Shown here: positions 1 through 9,729 of the stretch, in pieces | Position numbering within the stretch: the first letter of the stretch is position 1 | How the letters are laid out: the number at the start of each line of letters is the position of its first letter | From: Limnomonas spitsbergensis | Lineage: Eukaryota; Chlorophyta; Chlorophyceae; Chlamydomonadales | NCBI GenBank assembly: GCA_037349105.1 | Contig: JAYJMM010000009.1 | Span: 4,195,001 to 4,259,000, forward strand | DNA length: 64,000 nt | Direction of reading: 5' to 3' | Program-made: the position numbers and the translations under genes | Notes under the pieces: model-generated | What the model was told of the DNA's origin: nothing | Seen by the model: only the letters and a program-made list of their open reading frames with translations | The model's database searches: none

Positions 1-1260
1 AGCAAGGCTTGCTGAGCCCGGCCCTCACAGCCATGAACCATGGTGCAGCACTTCAGCCAAGTCCTATCGTTAACGTAGACACCTGCATTCAGACACGTCT
101 CCGATGTGTGAATTCCAGAGATGGGCTTCATGCAATCCATACTTTTCGATTGGCGCCGTCCAAATGTTCTTCATTCAAATGCTTTTGGGCCTAAACACGC
201 GTGAGGAATGTTTGAATTCCAGTTTTCTGTGGACATGGGCATACATGTCACACTTGAAATTTTAAGTTCACGTCTGCCTATGGGCTTCGACCAGTGCTGT
301 GCCATTGCGCCGTAATTTATCTTTTGTGTAAGTAATTACGGCCCTTCCCTGGTAAAAGTAGCTGAATTTGCCTTGAAATTACGGTGACTGAAACTCTGGG
401 ATTGAGGGTTTAAAAAGCCAGGATAAACTTGCGGTGCAATAACAGAGGTGCCCTTCCTGTAAGGTGTAGGTCTAGCAGGCTAACAGTCAGTGCACACAGC
501 ACTGGCAGACGTGCCCTTCATGTAGGGGTTTTGGGATTAAGGGCTTAACAAGCCAGCATAAACTTGCTCTGCATTGACGGAGGTGCCCTTCCTGGAAGGT
601 GTAGGCCCTAGCAGACTAGCAGTCAGTGCACACAGCAATGACAGACGTGCCTTAATGTTGGGTTTTGGAATTAGGGTTTAAGATGTAGGGTCTTGCAGGC
701 TAGTACGTAACCCCACAATGACAGACATGCCTTTCTTCTATGGATTAGGTTTTAAGTTTCTAGGTTCAGGTCCTAGCATGCCAGCACTCACCACACGCGG
801 CAATGACAGGCGTGCCCTTCTTCTATGGCTTAGGACTTAGGGCTCTAGGTTCAGGTACTGGCATGCCAGCACTCACCACAAGCCGCAATGACAGACGTGC
901 CCTTCTTCGTGCCCTGATACTTCTCCCGGCACAGCATGATCCGCAGCTCATTGGCGCCTTCTTGAACCTCTCTGTTGGACGAGGGGGTAAAGGTTTCAAC
1001 ATGATCAGTCGCAGGCTATCGGATCGTTTCTGGCGAGACAATACATCAAATGATGGGGAGAAAGGGAGCACTTTCCAAAAACACTCGAGTCTGAAACCGT
1101 CCCCAAAAGATTCTTGAACCTCTCTGTCGGATGAGGGGTTTAAGGTTTGGACATGTTAAGCTGCAGCCTATTGGGTCCATTCTGGCAAGACATGTATGAT
1201 ATGTAGCTGAGTCACGAAAAAAGAAACACTGCAAGCCGGCACTGCTCACTCTGGTTTTTG
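1..1260. repeat. Degenerate tandem-repeat region, no gene recognised
   Basis: Several imperfect repeats follow one another. About 125-bp units with a conserved gaggtgcccttcctg core occur near 445 and 570. About 84-bp units ending in atgccagcactcaccaca occur near 778 and 864. A unit of about 150 bp beginning cttgaacctctctg occurs at 962 and 1113. No ORF here has a recognisable domain. These look like diverged minisatellites. Confidence 0.55.
293..392 (+). mobile_element. Solo end of a hAT-like MITE family
   Basis: The segment begins CAGTGCTGTGC, then GCGCCGTAATT and GTGTAAGTAATTACGG. The same order occurs at 40266-40374 and, reverse-complemented, at the right end of the complete element at 6031-6497. 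No matching opposite terminus is visible nearby, so this is probably a truncated copy. Confidence 0.5.
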
Positions 1261-1329
1261 CTTACTGTCCTAGTGTATCAAGTGCATGTACCGGTTTACG
1301 GGCACATGTCCCACGCATCAAATGTGATG

Positions 1330-1365
1330 CTCTGATGGACTGTAAAAACTTCACGAAACTTCACA
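1330..1365. repeat. 36-bp dispersed sequence, copy 1
   Basis: About 36 bp containing TGATGGACTGTAAAAACTTC is shared, with one mismatch, with 7273-7308. The flanks are unrelated. The copy at 7.3 kb interrupts a repeat array and has CGCTTG on both sides, which suggests a small inserted sequence. No function recognised. Confidence 0.45.
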
Positions 1366-1379
1366 CTAATGTCATTGCC

Positions 1380-2860
1380 CCAGACTGGCCTCCTTGGTGT
1401 AAGGGAACATCCTCCTCTTCCAGTCGGCCAGGGCACCTTTTGAGTACCCTTCCCCCACAACAGCCCATCCTGATACAAGGGATCATCCTCTACGGCCCAT
1501 CAACCACTGCACTCTCGCGTAACCCCCCCCAACGACCCTCTCGGGCGCATAGGAGCATCCTGAACTGCCAGTCGGCCACTGCATGACTGCACCCTTGCTC
1601 AATTTCCCTGCCACAAAATGGAACTTCCTCTTCTACAAGTCCGCCATAGCATACTCATGAACCCTTCCCCCGTCATTCCTTCCTGCTACATAGTAGCATC
1701 CTCTACGGCCACCGCACCACACCAAAGTGTGCCCCCCCAACAGACTTTCTAGCTGCATTGAACCCTCTTCCACCTCAGCGGCACTTCTTGTCAGTCCCCA
1801 GGCAGCCCTCCCTTCCTACCAGCACCCCTTCCTGCTTCATAGTAGCATCCTTTACAGCCACCGCACGACACCAAAGTGTGCCCCCCAACAGACTTTCCAG
1901 CTGCATTGAACCCTCTTCCCCCTTCCACCAGCGGCACTTCTTGTCAGCCCCCGGCAGCCCTCCCCCCAACACCCCTTCCTGCAACATAGCAGCATCCTCT
2001 ACAGCCACCGCACCACACCAAAGTGTGCCCCCCAACAGACTTTCCAGCAGCAATGAATTATGGTCCACCTCAGCAGCACATTGTCAGCCCCCAGGTAGCC
2101 CTTCCCCCCTGGTAGACCTTCAGCTACAAGGGAACGCATCCCCTGCCTCCAATGCACCCTCATGTTCTCAGTGACAGCCATCCCGCCTAGACCCTGCCAT
2201 CCAGCAGACCTCCCCCATCCCCTTGTCTCACATTTCCCGCAGCACACCTCTTAAAGTTCTCCATACGCTTACCGGTATCTCCTCTTTCACCCTCGACCCA
2301 AATCCTGTAGTTCTGCATGTGAATACCTCCTCTTTCAACTTAGCCCACAGCCTGGAGTCTCCACATGCCTGCATCCTGCGTCATCCTGGACCCACGTCCT
2401 CAAGTTTCCATGTGAACATCTCCCCCTGCACCCTGGACCCACAGCCTCAAGTTTCCAGGTGGACATCTCCACCCTCAACCTGGACCCTCATCCTCAAGTT
2501 CTCCATGTGAACATCTCCCCCGCACCCTGGACACAGCCACCTTCATTTCTGTACTCACAGCTTCAAATTCTTCCACATGGTCATGATTCCCCCCCTCGGC
2601 AGCCCATTCTCCTTCACTTATCACCCTAGACTCGAAGCTTCATACTTTTCCAGGTACTCATAACTTCAAAACCTCCCTCCATGCATGGCGTTCCAATGCC
2701 CTGCCCCTCCTTTCAAACCGCCACCCTATACTCATAAATTCAAGGTCTCCCCCTGCCAGCCCTTCCCCATCCTCTCTTCAACCCACCCCCTGTACTCACA
2801 ACTTCAAGTTCTCTCTCCATGTGATTGTCTCCCCAATTAGCGGCGCCTTCGAGGATTGTG
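1380..2860. repeat. C-rich minisatellite blocks
   Basis: Three units of roughly 120-160 bp start with catcctctacagccaccgc-like sequence near 1690, 1849 and 1992. Each contains caccaaagtgtgcccccc and cagactttc. They are followed (2230-2830) by shorter, about 60-bp repeats carrying ctcaagtttcc and acctcccc motifs. Open frames across this region are repeat translations and show no known domain. Confidence 0.6.
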
Positions 2861-3009
2861 CCTGCGAACATAAGTCGAACATGTTGTTTGTACTCTTGAA
2901 ACGGTTGATACAGCAGTGGTTCATGCTGCTCATATTATTCACTGGTTGCAGACAGCTGCTGTCGGTACATTTCTTTACATGAATGTGGCTTGTTTAGAAG
3001 GTCCATGGG

Positions 3010-3460
3010 ATCATCATGGTATTCCAGCCATGCATAGGGCAGACTTGCAAGGCCGCAATGAACCTACGGCCCTTCTCAAATGCACCACCCAAACTACAGA
3101 CATGCCATGCAATTTTCAGCAAGTATGCCATGCAGCAACCGCTTGGCAAAGTCACCCATGCAACCACTAGAACAGCAAGCATGCCCATGGAACCGTTCAA
3201 ACGTGCCCATGCAACCATTCAATCAGAAAACTGGCCCATACGCCACACATTCCCTAGTGTGGGCGTGCCCATGCAACCACCCTTTCGGAAACATATCTAT
3301 GCAGCCACCTATTTGGCAGGCACACCCATGCAAACACCCTTTTCGGCAAACAAGCTCATGCACACACCCAGTTTGCACGGGGCGCATGGATGCTTTAGGG
3401 TGCCTGAGCTTATTTCCAACATCCACACATGGAGAGTTGGCAATACCAAGCATTAATGCA
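3010..3460. repeat. ccatgcaaccacc-type degenerate array
   Basis: The words catgcaaccac, cccatgcaa and tgccatgca recur every 25-40 bp. Overlapping frames stay open because of the repeat. No protein family recognised. Confidence 0.5.
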
Positions 3461-3469
3461 GCATAGGCC

Positions 3470-4600
3470 TAGGATCTTCGTGAAGAGATCGAGGCGTTGG
3501 GAGCTGGTCTAGCCTCCTGCCCCCTTAAAGAGATACCGGAGAAATCTGCAGCAGTGGCATGTAAGGGTAGCACTGGCACCTGGCCCCAAAGAGTGATTTA
3601 TTTTGAATTTACCTTGATGTTGTGTGCTCCTCCCCGGATCTCAACTGCAGCGCAGGAGAGGGGGGGCATCGAGAGGCATGAGCTAGGGCGAGGGCCGTCT
3701 GGCGAGAGTGAGCGTTGGACATATAAAACAGGGCATGATGCAATACAGATGGCCTAGGTTGGCTACAGGCAGGCGCGAGGACGCCTGGTACCGGCTCGAT
3801 ACTTACAACACGTTGGTGGGGAAGGGAGATCGAGGAGAGGGGCAAGGTGTCAGCAGGGCAGAGCAGTGTGATGGGTCTTGCCCAGAGCTAGGTTGCGAAT
3901 CAATTTCATAATCCTCTCGCTGTATATAGAGTAGGGATTCTTGGGTGTGTGTGCTCGGTCGCGAATCAGGAGGCAGCTGTCTGCCCATGCGTGTCGCTGG
4001 GGCTCTAGAGCCGAGCACGATAGTCGCCCGCGCCAAACAGGCTGACGAGGCTGACGAGGACGGTCCGAAGCATCTCAAAATTTCAAAGGAAATACAATGA
4101 CGAGAACTTCAGATGCCAACCCAGGATGTCAACAGTTGCACTCCCCCTCATGCCGATCCATCCCCCCCAGCGACTCCCTTCGGGCACCCTTCCCACCCCT
4201 CCTCTCGCACCCCTGCAAATGTTCCCCTTGGCACATAGCCGTTTCCGACGTAAAGTGCGACATCCCTGCCTCCCCTGTCCCCAACGGTGCCTCGCACCCT
4301 TGACGAAAGCCTCGAAGGTAGTGGAGGAAGAGGTGTCCCAAGTGAACTGATCGTTGTTAGTCTTGCCGCTCGCTTCTTCCACCCGGATGAGCAGATGCCC
4401 CCGAATTCCCGTTTCCGCAGGTGGCATGGCGCAGCAGCTGGTCTGAGAGGTCGTCGTGGACGTCGCGTCTCGTTGCCGATCGGGTGGAGCGGGGGTATGA
4501 ACTTGGGTGTGGAGGAGGGGGGGGAGATCTTGGCTCAGTTTCAAACAGGTGTGGACACCATTCAAGTGTGGATACCAGCGACACCTGGGGCCCGATCACA
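3470..4600. other. No gene recognised
   Basis: Only short overlapping frames on both strands without a recognisable domain or exon pattern. I see no tandem repeat, tRNA or clear element end. Confidence 0.4.
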
Positions 4601-4609
4601 TTGGGGGTG

Positions 4610-5400
4610 ATCCGAGCCAAAAGTGGGCGATGTACAGAATCCTAAGAGATGATCCTAACTCGATCCACACTAGAGGTGCGAGTTGGGCGCGAGCTGGGCG
4701 ACAGTGTACTTTTGTGTACATCTAGGTTCATTTCAGAAACGACCTCCCGAGGTAGTGTTGAGAAATGAGCCAAATGATCCTGCATTCCTGCCACGCTGGC
4801 TGCCACGCTGCCACGCTGGCTCGGTTCAGGGTTTACGCAAACTCAAACTAAGTCGATTACGTGCATTATTGTCTCATTCGTTTACATGGTTGTTATCTTT
4901 TAACGAGTGTGATTAAACAAAATGTTTGATCGAGGCGGAACCATGCTGGACATTGTCAAAATGGAAAGTCTCGGTCAGTACGAGCTCTGGTACAAGCTCG
5001 AGATCCCTGAGCGATTTCTCTTGCGTTCACAGCAGCATTGACAAGCGCGCCACGACGATCGTGTTGTGCTCATAACAGAAGTTGGCTGTGAACTCGTCTG
5101 TGGCTGGCGGATTCCTGCAAGTAGCTGAAACTGGCGAGAAAGAGGGCAAAAATAATCCTGCCTAGTTCCACACTTGGGCCGCAAATGATCCCAACGAATG
5201 GATTGGGGCCAATGTGAACGCGCCAGCGTGGCAATATCATTTGGATCATTTTTCAACACTACCTCGGGAGGTCGTTTCTGAAATGATCCTAGATGTACAC
5301 AAAGTACAACGACTAACTGTCGCCCAACTCGCGCCTCTAGTGTGGATCTAGTTAAAATCATCTCAACATTCTGTACGGCGCCCACTTTTGGGTGTGGAGG
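4610..5400. mobile_element. Foldback element with ~190-bp inverted arms
   Basis: The left arm (4610-4801) and right arm (5222-5400) are inverted copies, sharing blocks such as AAAAGTGGGCG, GATCCACACTAGAGG, TGTGTACATCTAGG and ACGACCTCCCGAGGTAGTG. About 420 bp of unrelated sequence separates them, with no transposase. Indels between the arms show divergence. It could be a MITE or foldback transposon or an inverted duplication; I could not define a target-site duplication. Confidence 0.65.
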
Positions 5401-5401
5401 A

Positions 5402-5460
5402 ACGGGTGGAGGAACTTTCGAAAGGGTGGAGGGACGCATTCTTTTCCGTGGAGGGGACTA
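5402..5460 (+). repeat. Dispersed ~55-bp repeat, copy 1
   Basis: The stretch with GGTGGAGGAACTTTCGAAAG closely matches 20404-20462 in the same orientation. It abuts the right arm of the foldback and may be part of the same element family. Confidence 0.5.
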
Positions 5461-5686
5461 TTGCGCTCGTTGCCAGCGTGGCCGATATAAATTCCGCGTC
5501 TTTTCCTTTCTAGATGACGTTAATCGCAATTTCGTTCTTTACCTTGTGATGCCTTTCCGGCGATTTGGCGTGGATGGGGGCAGCAAACGACGGCTCTTTC
5601 GATGATGGAGCGAGCGATCTGCAGTCACACAAAACAGGGAGCGATCTACAACCACAAAAAAATGTGCTACTTCCATAGTCGGTCTG

Positions 5687-5720
5687 TTACAGCCCGTTTC
5701 CGATTGACCCCGGAAAATTC
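5687..5720 (+). mobile_element. Solo terminus related to the Harbinger-like MITE
   Basis: ACAGCCCGTTTCCGATTGAC at 5687 resembles the terminal repeat of the element at 19456-19993. No inverted partner is visible downstream, so this is a truncated or diverged copy. Confidence 0.35.
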
Positions 5721-6030
5721 AGCCAAATCGATCGATGGGCCCCGGAAAAATGGGGTGGTCGTTTCCAACTGATGTCATGAGACAGAATCTCGCGATTCCC
5801 CATTTTCTGTACGGTGTGTGGACAGCTGTATGGTGCCGTCTTTCTTTTGTGTGTCACATTTTGTGGGTACTGTTCTTGTGTTTCATGACCAAGATGATAT
5901 GTAGGGTTCGTGAGGCCGTTCAAAGAGAACAGCATCTGTTGAGGCTCCCAAGCATTCTGATACGGTGTGTGGCCAGGATCGTCCCAACGATCGCCGCTTC
6001 CAAGGCCCAGCATCGCATCAGCATCCGGAT

Positions 6031-6497
6031 CAGTGCTGTGCTTCCTCACGGTTCGTGAAATTACGGTTTGCAGTGACGGTACAATTTGCGCGCAATTTAC
6101 CAGGACCGCCCAGATTACACCGCAATTACTGCAAGTTGCTTTCGGCGTAACCACAGACGAAACTCTGGTTACGCACCACAAATGGGGTTTTCGGCTCGGA
6201 ACCTACCCGCCAATTGACGAAAAGTCATGGCACGTTAACGTGGAAGTTGTTCTGATCTTCACGATATCTTCCTATGAGTTGACGCACAACGATCCGCAAC
6301 TTCCCACCTTCAAAAATGAATGACTGATGTCCCCAAAAGACAGAAATCTACTAGAACGTGCTTGCGGTCTAGATTACAGCTCGCTCTTAATTGCGTGCAA
6401 GCTAAAAAGCCTTACTTGCGCGCAATTACGTGTTACGCCGTAATTGACCGTAATTACTTACACAAAAATCGGATGACGGCGTAATCGCACAGCACTG
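6031..6497. mobile_element. hAT-like MITE with 8-bp target duplication
   Basis: The element is 467 bp, begins CAGTGCTGTGC and ends with its inverse GCACAGCACTG. ATCCGGAT lies directly outside both ends (6023-6030 and 6498-6505). An 8-bp duplication and CAG-type ends are typical of hAT transposons. The duplication is itself palindromic, so it could alternatively extend the inverted repeat. There is no transposase. Subterminal GTAATTACGG-type words recur inside. Partial relatives lie at 293 and 40266. Confidence 0.7.
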
Positions 6498-6509
6498 ATC
6501 CGGATCATC

Positions 6510-7060
6510 CATGGCAGTCGGCGCGTTACCAATAAGCACTATACGGCAGTCGGCGCGATATCAGCAGAAGAATTCTAAGGGCCTTGCCAGGTGGACAACG
6601 GAAACACCCCGGATTTTTTCCGAGGAGGGGGCGGGGGGGCAGATATCGATCTCCCTTAAAAACGTACTTTTACTGTCCAACGTTTCAGTCAAATGACATG
6701 GCCCTCCGGACCCTGAAACCCTCTAACGCGTTAGAATCTAACGCTGTCGCTTACGACAGTCACCACCACGCCCTCTGCCTCGGCCTCGATATCGGCTCCT
6801 TACGACACACCATTCTTATTTCTTTGCCAACGTTGGCAAGTGAGTGACGTCATTTTTTCCTAAGTCCGTCATCTTTGAAGAGGAGCGCATGCCATTAAAT
6901 ACTTGCATTACTTGCTATTTATCGACCTCGATTCCGATCGTACCAAGTGCCCAGAGGGCCTCCATGGAAGCGAGTGTGTTCCAGGCGAGGGTGGACTAAT
7001 CGCTGCTGCAGCCCATCCTGATGCGCGATTATCTAAAGCTGCAGGTACTACTTTTACTGG
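6510..7060. other. No gene recognised
   Basis: Contains a short local duplication of CGGCAGTCGGCGCG near 6516 and 6543. I see no domain-bearing ORF, RNA gene or element end. Confidence 0.35.
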
Positions 7061-8350
7061 CATGAAGCGTGCCTGAACCTCTGCCTGCTACAAGAGCATT
7101 CACTGCATTTTGGTGTGCAGTTTCGGCCCACATGCACAGCATTGAGCCAGCTAACACAGCATCTCACCCTTTTGGGCAACATCTTGCATGCATGCGCAGC
7201 TTCCACCAGTACTGACAGCCCCCGAATGCATGCCCAGCCCCCTGCATGCATGCACGGTACCCCGCCCGCTTGCTCTGATGGACTGTAAAAACTTCACAAA
7301 ACTTCACCGCTTGCATGCACAGCTCCCACCCACATACACTCTGCCTACATGCACACACCCCTGCCCACATGCACAGCATCCCGCCTGCTTGCGGAGCGCC
7401 CCACACGCCTACGCATTCCTTGCATGCACATGTCCATGCCTGCATTCACAGCACGTAGCCGCGCTCGCGACCCTCCACATGCATTCTCAGCTCCTTCCCA
7501 CATGCAAGCACCCCGCCCGCATGCACACTACCTCCGCTTGCACGCACAGCCGCCTGGCGCCTGCCAATATGCTCTGCACCTCGCCCTCACAAACGGTATT
7601 TCAACCACATGAGCCATGCCCTACCCGTGTACACAGTCCACACCCCCATGCACATTTCCCGCACGCCCGCACGGCCCCCCAGTCCCCCATCGGCTTTCAC
7701 TGCTACCCACCCATAGACACAGCCCGTATGCACAGGCCCCCACTTGTATGTATTGTTACTCCCATCCGCTGGTACTGCCCCCCATCCCCATTCACATTCC
7801 GCATTCTGCAGACCCCCACCTGTATGCCATGTTACCCCCATCCGCCCGCACGGTCCCCCATCCCCCATCTGCAAACACTGTTATCCACCCATAGGCACAG
7901 CCCGTATGCACATGCCCTTATCTGTATGCGCAAGTCCCGCCCAAATGGGCGGCTCTCCGCCCGTATGCGCAGCCCCACGCTTGCACGCACAGCCCCCCAC
8001 CCGCATTCCTAACTTGTAAGCTATGCGTCCCGCCAACATATGCAGACTCTCGTCCACGTGCACATTCCCGCCCGCCCACACAGTCCTCCACCCGCATTAA
8101 TTGTTAACAGCGCCCTGCCGTATGTGTAGCTCTCCATTTGCATTTACTGCCCTACGACCGTATGTTTGTACAGCCTGTCTGGATGTACAGCCCCCGTCCG
8201 TATGCGCACAGCCCGTATGCATATTGCATAGACCATGGCCAGCATGCACAGACCCGAGCTTGCATGCACATGCATGGGTCACTGCATTTAGGCGGGGAAT
8301 GTGCATTCGGGCGGGAATGTGCATCACAGCAACCCGTCTCACGTGCAACG
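7060..8350. repeat. Degenerate catgcac/ccgcccg array
   Basis: Words such as TGCATGCACAGC, CCCGCCCGCATGCAC and CGTATGCACA recur irregularly for about 1.3 kb. This opens long low-complexity His/Pro/Cys frames on both strands, including a 274-codon plus-strand frame. I read it as a degraded minisatellite. A 36-bp foreign sequence interrupts it at 7273-7308. Confidence 0.65.
7273..7308. repeat. 36-bp dispersed sequence, copy 2
   Basis: Matches 1330-1365 with one mismatch. It is bracketed by CGCTTG on both sides and interrupts the surrounding array, consistent with a small insertion and target duplication. Confidence 0.45.
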
Positions 8351-8359
8351 CATGTCGGC

Positions 8360-9100
8360 ATGCTCATGCCCCTGCTCGAAGCTGTTAGCGAGGCAGAGGG
8401 TTGTGAGGCAGACTCTTTAGAAACAGCAAGCCATGTTGTACATTTATTCATTAGCCGAGACGGGTGCAAGCTCCATTGAGAGCTTGCATTTGAATGTGTT
8501 ATGGATATGCGAGCGGCTAGCGGAGTTCTTGCGGTATGTGGGTGTGCCATTCAGAGAACCAGCTGCTATCATGGCCACCCCTCCTGCCCCTACAGCCCAT
8601 GTAGCCCATGCAGCCCCATCAGCCTTCCTCCCCCAGGTTCATCTGAAAAGAGCATGTCCGCATCAGTCCAGGAGGCAGCTCTTTACATTGGCACTAGCCC
8701 AGAAATCTTGATAGCTTTTGTGCAGCCTTTGGGCCTAGATGGAAGGAATTTGGCATGGGCCATCTACCAGACTAACCCCTAGGTGTGGAGTCGACCAAGT
8801 TCGCAGTGGGTGTCATTGCATGGTCATGATGCGCAACCAACCTGCTCAGTCGGTTCTCATTCCCACCTTTTATTTTGTATGTTTTAAGCGGAATCACCAT
8901 GCAGATTATAATGCCTAGCCATGCCCTTTGTTTCGTGATGTTTGAGGCACCTTCATTTTGCTTGATACGCACGAGACATGCCTCTCAAGTAGAGGCTTTG
9001 AGCGGGGCTTCTGACTGAAATCTTGGTTTCCTGTTTTCCCCTCGAAAATTGTATAGTTCAGGATTCATGTGACGGTATTACGGCTTCAGATTTATTTCAT
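8360..9100. other. No gene recognised
   Basis: Overlapping plus-strand frames of 92-93 codons (8433-8782) show no motif I recognise and no clear splice context. Otherwise I see nothing in this stretch. Confidence 0.35.
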
Positions 9101-9109
9101 CACAATTAC

Positions 9110-9720
9110 GCTGATTTGCCCCAGGTATGCCACTCTAGGAGACCCAAGCAAGGCTGAATACTGAAATTTTAATTATGCTGATGCACCCTAGACATGCCAC
9201 TCTAGGAGACCCGAGGAGGTCTCTAGACTGAAATCTTAATTTTGCTGATGCGCCCAGGTATGCACCATAGGAGAAGTGAGCAAGGCTTTAGACTGAAATC
9301 TTAATTATGATGATGCGTCCCAGGCAAGCCACTCTACGAGACCCAAGCATGGCTCAATACTGAACCTTAATTATGCTGATGCGCCCTAGACATGCCACTT
9401 TAGGAGACCCAAGCAAGGTCTTAGACGTGAATCTTAATTATGCTGATGCGCCCTAGACATGCCACTCTAGGAGACCCAAGCTAGACTCAATACTGAACCG
9501 TAAGCATGCTGATGCGCCCCAGACATGCCACTTTAGGAGACCCAAGCAGGGCTCAATACTGAACCTTAAGCATGCTGATGCGCCCTAGACATGCCACTTT
9601 AGGAGACCCAAGCAGGGTCTTAGACGTGAAGCTTAATTATGCTGATGCGCCCTAGACATGCCACTCTAGGAGACGTGAGCAATGCTGTACACTGAAATCT
9701 TAATTATGTTGATGAGCCAC
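9110..9720. repeat. ~65-bp satellite, about nine copies
   Basis: Units contain GCTGATGCGCCCTAGACATG, then CCACTCTAGGAGACCCAAGC, then ctgaa-ttaattat. They start near 9114, 9178, 9243, 9309, 9375 and so on to about 9710, at a spacing of 64-66 bp and moderately diverged. Non-coding. Confidence 0.8.
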
Positions 9721-9729
9721 AAGCATTGC

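Noticed and set aside
7188..8012. 274-codon plus-strand ORF
   Set aside because: Entirely composed of the catgcac repeat; amino-acid pattern follows the repeat.
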